A DNA stretch of 64,000 nucleotides, from NCBI RefSeq assembly GCF_000379765.1, contig NZ_KB903476.1, positions 310,204 through 374,203 of the forward strand, in the 5' to 3' direction. The notes beneath the pieces are model-generated. The model had not been told where the DNA came from, made no database searches, and worked only from the letters and a program-made list of their open reading frames with translations. Shown piece by piece: positions 49,885-59,106 of the stretch; positions within the stretch are counted from its first letter, which is position 1; each line of letters begins with the position of its first letter. The translations under genes and the position numbers were made by a program. Source of the DNA: Flexithrix dorotheae DSM 6795. Lineage in GTDB: Bacteria > Bacteroidota > Bacteroidia > Cytophagales > Flammeovirgaceae.

Positions 49885-51237
49885 TCAGGTATGGTGATGA
49901 ACACACTCTTGCAACATTGGGTGATTTACAGGAATTAGTTTTGATTTTGCAAGGTTGCTTAACACCACAAATATAAATGCTGACCCATAGATCATAATTA
50001 ATCCTAGTTCCATAAAACCAAATCCTCCATGCTCTTTCAAAGTACCCGGTGCAACCATCAGATAAAAATCAAACCAGTGCCCTACAAGTACCACCGTACA
50101 AACAATCTTCAAAAATGTCATTTTTCTTTTTGCATCTCTTGTCATTAAAGCAAGGAATGGGAAAAAGAAGTTAAGAATCAAATTGATAAAGATAAACTTA
50201 CTATAATTATCACTTTGCAATCTTTCTAAAAAATAAACAGTCTCTTCAGGAATGTTGGCGTAGTAAATTAAAAGGAACTGGGAAAACCAGATGTAAGTCC
50301 AGAAAATACTAAAACCAAACACAAACTTTCCTAAGTCATGAAGATGATTTTCATTAATAAATGAAAAATATCCTGCTTCTTTCAAAAACACCACAATTAA
50401 AGTAATTGCAGCAAGACCACTTACAAACCAGCTCGCAAACACATACCAGCCAAACATTGTACTGAACCAGTGTGTATCAATTGACATAACCCAATCCCAA
50501 GCTGAAATTGAAGAAGAAACACCAAAAAATATTAAGAACGTGGCAGAAAATGTAACTAATTTTCTATAATGCTTTGTACCTCCATTAACATCTTCCAGAT
50601 GAGATTGTTTTTTTATAAACTGATAAAATAATACCCATCCTAAAAAGAAAAATATCATTCTTCCATAATAGAATACTGGTATACTTGGAACTCCTTCTGC
50701 TCCAGGCATAAAGAAGAATCCCTTCTTTCCATTGATAATCGCATCAAAATGGCCACTGGTTTCGTCATAAAGACTTGTATCAGTCCAGTGAAATAAACTA
50801 TGGTTGGCAATTACAAAAACTACAAGCATCAAAACTCCGGCAATTGGCAGAAAATTACCAAAAGCTTCAGGAACTCTCTTAAATCCTACGGACCATCCGG
50901 CTGTGGCAACATAATTAACAGCAACCCAAAATACCCCGATTAAGGCAAGTCCTGTAAAAAACAAGTTATTGATCCACATTCCGGCAAATAGCTTTGTTGT
51001 CCAGCTATAAGCATGACCATGCCCTCCGGACTCGGTCCCATCAGAATTTATTGATGCCAGATTGTCCTGAGTTAGGTTTAACGCATGCTCTCCATGGCCA
51101 CCACCTGACATTTCTAAAATAATTCCTATAATTAAAAGAACTATTCCAATACCCAGGGTTAAAAATATTTTTTTCTTGGCTTTATCTGAAAAAACAAATT
51201 TTTCTTCAAGGTTTAATTCGTGAGTTTCTGTTGCCAT
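49885..51237 (-). CDS. actF: Alternative complex III membrane subunit ActF (NrfD-like)
   Basis: The 450-residue protein has about ten membrane segments (for example TLGIGIVLLIIGIILEM, FLPIAGVLMLVVFVIANHSLFHWTD, FIFINLILNFFFPFLALMTRDAKRK) and resembles the ActF subunit of alternative complex III, itself related to NrfD and to the partner subunit ActC. It contributes to the membrane part that binds quinol and may translocate protons. It follows actE by 77 bp and precedes coxB by 66 bp in the same operon. Final residues carry two histidines (ECVHHHT). The gene order actA-B-C-D-E-F supports the identification more than sequence alone. Confidence 0.9.
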   Translation of the reverse strand: MATETHELNLEEKFVFSDKAKKKIFLTLGIGIVLLIIGIILEMSGGGHGEHALNLTQDNLASINSDGTESGGHGHAYSWTTKLFAGMWINNLFFTGLALIGVFWVAVNYVATAGWSVGFKRVPEAFGNFLPIAGVLMLVVFVIANHSLFHWTDTSLYDETSGHFDAIINGKKGFFFMPGAEGVPSIPVFYYGRMIFFFLGWVLFYQFIKKQSHLEDVNGGTKHYRKLVTFSATFLIFFGVSSSISAWDWVMSIDTHWFSTMFGWYVFASWFVSGLAAITLIVVFLKEAGYFSFINENHLHDLGKFVFGFSIFWTYIWFSQFLLIYYANIPEETVYFLERLQSDNYSKFIFINLILNFFFPFLALMTRDAKRKMTFLKIVCTVVLVGHWFDFYLMVAPGTLKEHGGFGFMELGLIMIYGSAFIFVVLSNLAKSKLIPVNHPMLQECVHHHT

Positions 51238-51314
51238 CTTTTGCTTTTAAATTTTTGCAAAGTAAATTTTCTTTCTTTTGGATTATTAAACACAATCCAT
51301 TTATCTCTTTTAAA

Positions 51315-51986
51315 CTATTGTTCTCCTTTTTGTAATTTTTGAACATACCTCACAATTTTCCATCTTTCCTCTGGGTTCAATTGTGATTTATGAGGCCACA
51401 TTCTTCTGATGCCATGTGTAATTACATGAAAGATGTGTCCTTCAGGAAGACTAGCCACTGATCTGGAGGAATAATTAGGTACACCACCATATATTCCACC
51501 TACTTTCCCGTCACCTGCACCAGTTTTACCATGGCAATGTGAGCAATATGAAAGATAAAGCTGTTTGCCTTCTGCTACTATATCAGGAGTATTTGGTAAA
51601 GGATTTTTCAATTCTCTTCCAGCCTGTGCCACACTATCCTTGTGGATATTATAAATTAAAAGATTTTGCCCAGGAGAACTCACATTGCTATTTGTAACTG
51701 AGGTGTAGTTCTGTCTTGCAACGGTACCCTCTACTGGAGTTAAAGAATTACTTGGTGAAGCAGCTTTATAATCATTATATGGAGTAGAGTTAATAAAAGT
51801 CTCATAATATGCTTCTCCAATCATTCCATCAGTAGTCTCCGTGATCTGAGTGAGCGGCTCATATGGAATTGAATGATACATTTGAGGCGCATATTCAACA
51901 CCAGGATTATTTCCCCCAGGACCACAAGCTAATGCAATAGCACTTATTATTGATACTGTTAATATATTTTTAATAATATTCATCAT
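51315..51986 (-). CDS. actE: Alternative complex III monoheme cytochrome subunit ActE
   Basis: The 223-residue protein has a lipoprotein signal peptide (cysteine at about residue 21, after SAIALAC) and a single heme-binding motif CSHCH (148-152) in KQLYLSYCSHCHGKTGAGDG, with a later RRMWPHKSQL that could supply the methionine ligand. This is the ActE cytochrome, which passes electrons from the pentaheme subunit ActA to the next acceptor, probably the CuA centre of the oxidase. It is expected on the periplasmic side, anchored by its lipid. It lies 13 bp after the actD gene. The region between the lipobox and the heme (about 25-135) is of low complexity. Confidence 0.92.
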   Translation of the reverse strand: MMNIIKNILTVSIISAIALACGPGGNNPGVEYAPQMYHSIPYEPLTQITETTDGMIGEAYYETFINSTPYNDYKAASPSNSLTPVEGTVARQNYTSVTNSNVSSPGQNLLIYNIHKDSVAQAGRELKNPLPNTPDIVAEGKQLYLSYCSHCHGKTGAGDGKVGGIYGGVPNYSSRSVASLPEGHIFHVITHGIRRMWPHKSQLNPEERWKIVRYVQKLQKGEQ

Positions 51987-51999
51987 CTTTTGAAAAATT

Positions 52000-52611
52000 T
52001 CAATTCAGTTTCCTGCTAGATACCGTCACCCCGTTGGTTAAAACATCAATTAAATACTTTCCGAATGTAGGACTAAACTCTTCCTCTGTAAAATCTTTCC
52101 TATAAGCTTCCTCCGCTTTAGCATCAGATAAAATTTGTTTAATTTCATCCTCACTCTTTTTATTTTCAGCTAAATCAATGGCCATGACGTGTTTGTCATC
52201 AGTCATTCTGATATCAAATATGGTAGGAACTGCGGTTGGTCCTAATCCTCTTGTAATAAAGAAGGTGAACCCCATACCATAAGCCGCCAACAACACTGTC
52301 AATTCAAATGTAATAGGCACAAAGTCGGGAATAGCCACAAAAGGTTTACCTCCAATGTTCATTGGCCAGTCCACACCCATCATCAAGGTTTGCATTAAAA
52401 TGGCCAAAATTGTTCCCGTAAGACCAAAAAAGAAAGCAGCTACAGGCATTCTGGACCTACTATATCCAAGTGCATCTTCCAAATGGTGCACTGGGTATGG
52501 TGTATATACCTCATGGATTTTTACACCTTCTGATCTGATTTTTTTAACAGCCTTTAGGAGTATATCTTGATCATTGAATATACCTACTAAAAAATGCTTA
52601 TTTCCTTCCAT
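52000..52611 (-). CDS. actD: Alternative complex III subunit ActD (DUF3341)
   Basis: The 203-residue protein begins with KHFLVGIFNDQDILLKAVKKIRSEG, characteristic of DUF3341/ActD, and has two transmembrane segments (about residues 55-78 and 98-120). It is a structural subunit of alternative complex III with no cofactor site visible. It follows actC by 43 bp and precedes actE by 13 bp. The C-terminal 80 residues are cytoplasmic or peripheral and rich in charged residues. Confidence 0.92.
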   Translation of the reverse strand: MEGNKHFLVGIFNDQDILLKAVKKIRSEGVKIHEVYTPYPVHHLEDALGYSRSRMPVAAFFFGLTGTILAILMQTLMMGVDWPMNIGGKPFVAIPDFVPITFELTVLLAAYGMGFTFFITRGLGPTAVPTIFDIRMTDDKHVMAIDLAENKKSEDEIKQILSDAKAEEAYRKDFTEEEFSPTFGKYLIDVLTNGVTVSSRKLN

Positions 52612-52654
52612 CTATCTGATTAATTATCTGAAATTCAATTTTTTATCAAAAACT

Positions 52655-54070
52655 TTATACCCTATCCTTCTCAGGAACAAGTTCGTTAGGAATTGTTCTT
52701 CTCCCCTTATATACCGTAGAATTAGAATCTTTCAATATCGCTTTTACCTCAGCCATGTTAATTACCGGACAAACCTTTGCAAACAGGAAGAACAAAGTAA
52801 AGAACAATCCGAAAGTGAAAACATAACACATGATATCCCAAAGTGTAGGCGTAAAATACAACCAGCTAGAAGGCAGATAATCACGGTGTAGGGAGGTTAC
52901 AATAATTACAAATCTTTCAAACCACATTCCTATATTCACTACAATTGACAGGAAGAATGTCATAACAAAACTAGTCCTGATTTTCTTGATATAGAATAAC
53001 TGTGGCGAAATCACATTACAAGTCATCATAGACCAATATGCCCACCAATACTGCCCACTCATTCTGTTCACGAAAGCATATTGTTCATATTCCACTCCTG
53101 AATACCAAGCAATAAAAAACTCTGTAATATAGGCGATACCTACAACTGAACCAGTTACCAGAATAATGATGTTCATCATTTCGATATGCTCAAGTGTGAT
53201 ATAGTCCTCTAATTTATAAACTACCCTGGTAATTAACATTAGAGTAAGTACCATCGCAAATCCAGAGAAAATTGCTCCAGCAACAAAGTAGGGAGGGAAA
53301 ATAGTAGTATGCCATCCTGGAATTACTGAGGTAGCAAAGTCAAAACTTACAATGGTGTGTACTGAAAGTACAAGTGGTGTAGAAAGACCTGCAAGAATCA
53401 ATGAAACTGATTCGTAATGCATCCAGGTTTTAGCTGAACCATCAAAGCCCAAACTCACAATTCCGTATGCAATTCTGCTTACTTTTGACGTTGCCCTGTC
53501 TCTTAGTGTGGCAAAGTCAGGTACCAGACCGATAAACCAGAATAGTAATGAAACTGTAAAATATGTGGTAATTGCAAAAACGTCCCAAAGTAGAGGAGAG
53601 TTAAAGTTTGGCCATAATGAACCAAAAGCATTTGGAAGGGGTAATACCCAATAAGCTCCCAGCCATGGCCTTCCCATGTGAACGATTGGCCAGATTGCAG
53701 CACAAATTACCGCAAAAATTGTCATCGCCTCAGCAGACCGGTTAATAGAAGTTCTCCATTTTTGTCTGAATAGAAGCAGGATAGCAGAAATAAGTGTTCC
53801 TGCGTGACCAATACCTACCCACCACACAAAGTTAGTGATATCCCATGCCCACTGAACTGTTTTATTAAGTCCCCATCGACCAATTCCATTCCACAGCATA
53901 TCTCCTAAAAAGTACCCTCCGGCAAAAAGGAGTACTAGGGACAAGGTTAAGGCAGCAAGCCAAATTTTTGAGGGAGCTGCTTCTACAGGTTTACAAATGT
54001 CGTCTGTAACATCTTTATAGGTTTTTCCCCCTGTAATTAATGGCTCTCTTACTTGTGATACAATTTGCAT
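52655..54070 (-). CDS. actC: Alternative complex III membrane subunit ActC (NrfD-like)
   Basis: The 471-residue protein has about ten membrane segments and belongs to the NrfD/PsrC family; GVEYEQYAFVNRMSGQYWWAYWSMMTCNV and the adjacent segments are typical of ActC proteins. In alternative complex III it forms the quinol-binding membrane subunit next to the Fe-S subunit ActB. It is encoded 56 bp after actB and 43 bp before actD. It probably catalyses quinol oxidation on the periplasmic side, which is known for the family and not shown here. Protein ends with a cytoplasmic tail (KAILKDSNSTVYKGRRTIPNE). Confidence 0.95.
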   Translation of the reverse strand: MQIVSQVREPLITGGKTYKDVTDDICKPVEAAPSKIWLAALTLSLVLLFAGGYFLGDMLWNGIGRWGLNKTVQWAWDITNFVWWVGIGHAGTLISAILLLFRQKWRTSINRSAEAMTIFAVICAAIWPIVHMGRPWLGAYWVLPLPNAFGSLWPNFNSPLLWDVFAITTYFTVSLLFWFIGLVPDFATLRDRATSKVSRIAYGIVSLGFDGSAKTWMHYESVSLILAGLSTPLVLSVHTIVSFDFATSVIPGWHTTIFPPYFVAGAIFSGFAMVLTLMLITRVVYKLEDYITLEHIEMMNIIILVTGSVVGIAYITEFFIAWYSGVEYEQYAFVNRMSGQYWWAYWSMMTCNVISPQLFYIKKIRTSFVMTFFLSIVVNIGMWFERFVIIVTSLHRDYLPSSWLYFTPTLWDIMCYVFTFGLFFTLFFLFAKVCPVINMAEVKAILKDSNSTVYKGRRTIPNELVPEKDRV

Positions 54071-54126
54071 ATTTCCAGCAATAGATTAAAATATCAAATT
54101 CAATTTTTTATTTAAAGAAAGAAGTT

Positions 54127-57100
54127 TTATGCGTTCTCAGCATCCTTATTTCTAATCTTGGTCATGTACCAAACATTTGGTCTGACATTTATTTCGTCCA
54201 ATACATTGTAGGCCCTTTCTTTAATTTCAACCTCCATAAGTTTCCTTACTTCAGTTTCCTTATTGTTCAGGTCTCCAAATGTGATTGCATTAGTAGGACA
54301 AGCACTCGCACAAGCCACACTAGCATCTCCGTCCTGAATTGGTCTTCCTTGCATTTTGGCTTTTAATTTACCCGCCTGAATTCTCTGTACACACATAGAA
54401 CATTTTTCCATCACCCCTCTTGACCTTACGGTAACATCAGGATTCAATACCATTTTTCCTAAATCATTATTCAAATGGTAATCAAAATCTTCATTGTTGT
54501 GATACCTGAACCAGTTAAACCTTCTTACTTTATAAGGACAGTTATTCGCACAATACTTTGTACCAACACATCTGTTATAAGTCATTTGATTTAAACCTTC
54601 AGAACTGTGGGTTGTAGCAGCTACCGGACAAACTGTCTCACAAGGAGCGTTATTACAGTGCTGACACATCATTGGCTGGAATACAACTTCAGGATTTTCA
54701 GCGGCCTCTTCCAATTCTTTTGCCGTTTCGGCATTAGCAGGGCTACTGTAGTATCTATCGATTCTAATCCAGTGCATTTCCCTTCTATTAATCACCTCCT
54801 GCTTCCCTACAATAGGAACATTATTTTCCAAATGACAGGCCACCACACATGCTGAACAACCAGTACAACTGTTCAGGTCAATGTTCATTCCCCAATGGTG
54901 ATTATTATAAGCATGCTGATCAGCTTTTAATCCCATTACTTCATTCCATGATCCAGGAACTTTCTTTTCAGTTTTCTCTCTTGGATCATCTTTATATCCA
55001 TCACTCTGAACATCCCACAGAGAAATATTACCTGGCTTATCAGATCCTGAATAGGTGGAGATATGTGGATCGTATCTTCCGGCTCTTGGATTACTTTTAT
55101 ATTCTTCAAGAGTTGACTCCTGAATAATAGTTTCCCTACCAACAATGGTATGGTGAGTTTGAGTTTGCGCTACATGTTGTGATGAACCAGTAGCAGCAAT
55201 TGATACACCTGCTACCTGAACATTTTTTACAGTTTTATCAAAACTCAATAATTTGTATGCATTAGCTCCTCCAGCTTCAGCCGTTACCTTTCCTGCCTTT
55301 CCACCATCTCTTCCATAGCCTACAGCAATAGCAATCGTCTTTGCTTCCTGACCTGGCTGAACGATAACAGGCAATTCCATCTCCACACCGTTCGCACTCA
55401 CTTTTGCTACCTGAACTTTGGTTTCAAACACCTCAGCTAATCCAAGCTCTTTAGCTGCTGATTGAGAAACTGCTACATAATTACCCCAACAAACTCTTGA
55501 AATTGGATCAGGAGTTTCCTGTAACATCGGGTTATTGGCCTGAGAACCAGACCCCATTACTGCACTACTGTAAATTACAAGTTCAAAATCAGCATTTGCA
55601 GCTTTATAATTCTTTTTAATATCAGAGGAAAGCCCTGCATAATCTACCGGAGCGAGTTCCTCTGCATTTACTTCCCCTCCATGGAGACTCACATATCCCT
55701 CTGCATTCTCTATATCATAAACCCCGTCATGCAAAGTTCTTTGCCAGAATTTATCAAAATCAGTTTCTTTAGACTGTGTTGGGAAAATGCTTTCTTTCCA
55801 ATAAGACTGAATAACTGATAAGTAAGTATCTTCACTTCCAGACCATTTCAATAATGAATCCTGGAATTGTCTAGTATCGAATATTTTGGAAATTGTAGGC
55901 TGAGCAAGACTTAGGAATCCTTTTCTTGGTTCTGCATCATTCCATGACTCAAGGAAATGTGAGTCTGGACAATTATACCCACAAAGAGAGGCTGTTTCAT
56001 TCAATCTGTCATTAGTTGAAACAGAAAGTTTAGCCTTGGAAATTCCAGCAGCAATCTTGTCTCCCATAGGGTGATCATAAACTGGATTTGCATTGTAGAA
56101 TATCACGGCTCCAACTTGTCCTTTTTCTAATCTTCCCACGAATGACGCCATTTCAGCATCATTACCCTGTTTTTGGAAAGAAGGAGAATTTAGGTCAAGT
56201 GTTTGTCCATAATTTCCAAGCATTTCATTAATTCCGTTCACTAACAATTGAACAGCAATATCATTAGTACCTGAAATTACAATTGACTTTCCTTTACTTG
56301 CTAATAATTTTTTAGCCGCTAAATCTAAATTTTTAACTTCTACTTTTTCAATTCCGGAAATGGTTGGACCGCCAGTCGATTTTGCGATTAAATTGAATAG
56401 CTGCGCTACAACTAACCCTTCCTGAGAGGCCTTTATAGGAGTTCTATAATCTGCATTCGCTCCTGAAAGAGACATTATTGGTTCAAACTGAAAATGAGTT
56501 GACATTTTCTTTTTGTTTTTACCAATTTTTCTTGTTTCAGAATATCCGGCATTGTGCTCTACTCCACTAAACCAACTTCCAAGGAAATCAGCACTGATAC
56601 TTACTATAGTATCTGCTTTATTGAAATGGTATGTTGGTAAAACTGCTTTGCCAAATTGTCTTTTATTTGCTTCTAATAAAGCCGATGCAGATTGCGAATC
56701 GTAAGAAATAACTTTAGTAGAAGTATACTTAGAAGAAAAATCCTGAATTAATTTCTTAGTGGAAGGACTTAGAATGGTATTGGTCACAATGGCAATTTCC
56801 TGTCCTGAGGTAGCAATCTTAGAAAGCTGGCTGGAAATTTCTTTGTCAACAGTAGCCCAATCACTATCTGCACCCCCTTTACTTGGCCCTTTAGCCTTTT
56901 CATTATCGTACAATGAAAGTACAGAAGCGTTTACCCTTGCATTGGTACCGCCCTTTGTGATTTTGGAAAATGAGTTTCCTTCTACAAAAATTGGCCGTCC
57001 CTCTCTTGTTTTCACAACTACAGAGCAATATTCTCCGCCATCAGCATAGGTAGATGCATAGTAATTTGGAATTCCTGGATCTACACTTTCCGGCTTATTC

Positions 57101-57336
57101 AAATATGGAATAGCCTTTCTTACTGGTGCTTCACATGCTGCCAACGAAACTGCTGCAACACTAAATCCCATCATTTTAAGGAAATCCCTTCTGGTACTTC
57201 CCTCTTCAGAATTATCACCAAATGCGTCTTTTATAGGTAATTTATCGGAAAATTCCTTATCAGCATGCTTTACAAAACTAGGATCATTTTTCAGCTGCTC
57301 AATTCCTTTCCAATAGGTCTTTTTATTAACTTTCAT
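54127..57336 (-). CDS. actB: Alternative complex III Fe-S subunit ActB
   Basis: From the ATG at 57336 the protein has 1069 residues. A twin-arginine signal (STRRDFLKMMGFSVAA, RR at 49-50) is followed by a lipobox-like LAAC (C68). The central part (about 90-800) is a molybdopterin-oxidoreductase-like domain that in ActB proteins lacks the cofactor, and the C-terminal part (about 815-1020) is a ferredoxin-like domain with four cysteine clusters: C824-x2-C-x2-C-x3-C, then 891-903, 923-933 and 979-1013. These hold Fe-S centres that carry electrons from quinol to ActA. The upstream TTG at 57351 is not preferred. It is the largest subunit, following actA by 45 bp. Confidence 0.95.
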   Translation of the reverse strand: MKVNKKTYWKGIEQLKNDPSFVKHADKEFSDKLPIKDAFGDNSEEGSTRRDFLKMMGFSVAAVSLAACEAPVRKAIPYLNKPESVDPGIPNYYASTYADGGEYCSVVVKTREGRPIFVEGNSFSKITKGGTNARVNASVLSLYDNEKAKGPSKGGADSDWATVDKEISSQLSKIATSGQEIAIVTNTILSPSTKKLIQDFSSKYTSTKVISYDSQSASALLEANKRQFGKAVLPTYHFNKADTIVSISADFLGSWFSGVEHNAGYSETRKIGKNKKKMSTHFQFEPIMSLSGANADYRTPIKASQEGLVVAQLFNLIAKSTGGPTISGIEKVEVKNLDLAAKKLLASKGKSIVISGTNDIAVQLLVNGINEMLGNYGQTLDLNSPSFQKQGNDAEMASFVGRLEKGQVGAVIFYNANPVYDHPMGDKIAAGISKAKLSVSTNDRLNETASLCGYNCPDSHFLESWNDAEPRKGFLSLAQPTISKIFDTRQFQDSLLKWSGSEDTYLSVIQSYWKESIFPTQSKETDFDKFWQRTLHDGVYDIENAEGYVSLHGGEVNAEELAPVDYAGLSSDIKKNYKAANADFELVIYSSAVMGSGSQANNPMLQETPDPISRVCWGNYVAVSQSAAKELGLAEVFETKVQVAKVSANGVEMELPVIVQPGQEAKTIAIAVGYGRDGGKAGKVTAEAGGANAYKLLSFDKTVKNVQVAGVSIAATGSSQHVAQTQTHHTIVGRETIIQESTLEEYKSNPRAGRYDPHISTYSGSDKPGNISLWDVQSDGYKDDPREKTEKKVPGSWNEVMGLKADQHAYNNHHWGMNIDLNSCTGCSACVVACHLENNVPIVGKQEVINRREMHWIRIDRYYSSPANAETAKELEEAAENPEVVFQPMMCQHCNNAPCETVCPVAATTHSSEGLNQMTYNRCVGTKYCANNCPYKVRRFNWFRYHNNEDFDYHLNNDLGKMVLNPDVTVRSRGVMEKCSMCVQRIQAGKLKAKMQGRPIQDGDASVACASACPTNAITFGDLNNKETEVRKLMEVEIKERAYNVLDEINVRPNVWYMTKIRNKDAENA

Positions 57337-57381
57337 GTATATTAAAGTCAAATAACTGTGAACTTTCTTGCTTAATTTATA

Positions 57382-58617
57382 TTAGTAATGGCACTTAGAA
57401 CATTCCAACCCGCCTATATCCTCAACTTTCATTGGTTCTTTTGAATCCGACTCATGCAATTGAAGCAATTTATCGTAATAATCATTGCCTTTGGCATTTA
57501 CATCCGTTTCTCTATGGCAATCAATACACCATCCCATTGTTAATAATGAATGTTGCTGCACAACTTCCATCTCCTTGATATCACCATGACAGTTTTCACA
57601 ATCCAAACCACCAACTTTTACGTGTTGAGAGTGATTGAAATAGGCAAGATCAGGCAAATTGTGAACCCTTACCCATTGGATAGGTTCATTATTTTCAATT
57701 GCAGTATATATCTTATTCATTTCAGGAGAAGTTGTCCTGATAGAGTTGTGACAATTCATACAAATATTCGCTGAAGGAATATTGGCATTTTTACTTTTCT
57801 CTACTCCGGTATGGCAGTACTTACAATCAATTTCGTAATATCCTGCGTGAAGTTTATGTGAGAACGGAATAGGCTGGTCAGGTGCATATCCCTGTTGCAC
57901 GCCTATACCCAACAGACCATCAACAATCCCCTGGGCAACTACAGCAACAAAGATAAAGGTCACGATCCCAATAAATGCTTTGCTTTTTAAAACACTTCCA
58001 ACATCAAACCTCTGATCCAAGAATTCTTTTTCTTCCTCAGTGAGTTCCTTTTCCTTTCTGATGTATCTGGTTAAAGCCGATACTAATAATACCATTACTA
58101 TAAGAATGATAATCAATAGTATAACCAACCCAACCACGATGGCTAATAATAAATCAGAATTTACTGAAGATTCAACCTCTTGACCTCCTCCTCCTGATCC
58201 TGGGGTAGGAACATCAGCAACATCCTCTTTATTCGTTTCATCCTTTACATAAGCCAGAATTGAAAGAATTTCCTCATCAGAGAAAAAATCGTGGTTTGGC
58301 ATCATCTGCTTATATTCTTCATATAATGCAGTTGCATAAGGATCACCACTCGTAATTGTTTTTTCAGGATATTTAATAAAATTGATTACCCATGAAACCG
58401 GTTGCCTCTCCCAAACGTTTTGTAAGGCAGGACCAACTAATCTGGTTTTCACATTATGGCATTGGGCACAATTACCTTTGAAAAGTTTAGCGCCCTCAGA
58501 AATTACTGCAGCATCAGTTGGAATTTCGGGTTCCTGTGCGAAAGACTGGCTTGCCAGAAAGAGCGGTAGGATATAAAGTATTAAATTAACCTTCAGCTTT
58601 ATGAATAATTTACTCAT
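57382..58617 (-). CDS. actA: Alternative complex III multiheme cytochrome subunit ActA
   Basis: From the ATG at 58617 the product has 411 residues. A signal peptide (to about residue 28, ending SFAQ) is followed by a monoheme cytochrome c domain (CAQCH near 50), two transmembrane segments (about 155-180 and 213-232), and a periplasmic multiheme part with CKYCH, CMNCH, CENCH, CIDCH and CSKCH near 264, 285, 339, 363 and 405. The last five are the pentaheme core expected of ActA; the sixth, N-terminal site sits in a separate domain. It would collect electrons from the Fe-S subunit ActB. The GTG at 58632 is not preferred. It is the first gene of the act-cox operon. Confidence 0.94.
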   Translation of the reverse strand: MSKLFIKLKVNLILYILPLFLASQSFAQEPEIPTDAAVISEGAKLFKGNCAQCHNVKTRLVGPALQNVWERQPVSWVINFIKYPEKTITSGDPYATALYEEYKQMMPNHDFFSDEEILSILAYVKDETNKEDVADVPTPGSGGGGQEVESSVNSDLLLAIVVGLVILLIIILIVMVLLVSALTRYIRKEKELTEEEKEFLDQRFDVGSVLKSKAFIGIVTFIFVAVVAQGIVDGLLGIGVQQGYAPDQPIPFSHKLHAGYYEIDCKYCHTGVEKSKNANIPSANICMNCHNSIRTTSPEMNKIYTAIENNEPIQWVRVHNLPDLAYFNHSQHVKVGGLDCENCHGDIKEMEVVQQHSLLTMGWCIDCHRETDVNAKGNDYYDKLLQLHESDSKEPMKVEDIGGLECSKCHY

Positions 58618-58671
58618 AGGTTCGATTTCCACGTATTTAATAATAGGTAATGCTTCTTGATTTTATGAGGC

Positions 58672-58702
58672 CAAATTTAGCATGCAAAGTATTTTAATCA
58701 AA
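58672..58702 (-). promoter_or_regulatory. Promoter of the act-cox operon
   Basis: On the minus strand TTTG (58699-58702) and TAAATTTG (58672-58679) are separated by 19 bp, a strong match to the Bacteroidota consensus. The start near 58665 leaves a leader of about 48 bases before the actA ATG. It would drive all nine genes of the operon. Confidence 0.8.
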
Positions 58703-58900
58703 TAGCATATTCGACTCTGCAAATATCCAATTTCTTTTACTTCTCATTATCTATTTAACCGACCGCAAAACAACAACATAACCTTTTGTTTTACAATTAT
58801 TTACAGGAATTAAAAAGTAATTGATTTTCTATTTAGAATTACTCTAAATTATTAAATGCAAGTTTTTACTCAAATTCGCAAAAAAATGCAGCCATAAAAA

Positions 58901-58928
58901 AAACGTACCCAAAAAGCTGGGTACGTTT
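58901..58928 (-). terminator. Intrinsic terminator of tRNA-Cys
   Basis: AAACGTACCC (58901-58910) and GGGTACGTTT (58919-58928) form a 10-bp stem; on the minus strand a run of eight T follows. Its upper arm overlaps the last base of the encoded CCA end. Confidence 0.85.
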
Positions 58929-58930
58929 GG

Positions 58931-59001
58931 AGGTCGCGAGCGGATTCGAACCGCTGTAAAAGGTTTTGCAGACCTCTGCCTAGCCGCTCGGCCACGCGAC
59001 C
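58931..59001 (-). tRNA. tRNA-Cys (anticodon GCA)
   Basis: The 71-base minus-strand sequence folds as a tRNA: GGTCGCG/CGCGACC acceptor stem, GCCGAGCGGCTAGGC in the D-arm region, an anticodon loop reading CTGCAAA with anticodon GCA, and GCGGTTCGAATCCGC as the T arm. The discriminator base is U, as in tRNA-Cys, and CCA is encoded directly behind it (58928-58930). Length and anticodon agree with bacterial tRNA-Cys. A terminator follows, and a promoter with TTTG and TACTTTTG spaced 19 bp lies just upstream. Confidence 0.95.
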
Positions 59002-59014
59002 TTTAAATCGGTCA

Positions 59015-59045
59015 CAAAAGTATTAATTCTATCTTAATCCTCAAA
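59015..59045 (-). promoter_or_regulatory. Promoter of tRNA-Cys
   Basis: On the minus strand TTTG (59042-59045) and TACTTTTG (59015-59022) are separated by 19 bp. The start site would be near 59008, about seven bases before the mature 5' end of the tRNA. Confidence 0.8.
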
Positions 59046-59106
59046 TAAATTTTCAGGATTATTTCCTAATTTGCCAACTTATTTGAATTAAACCTCTCTA
59101 ACATCC

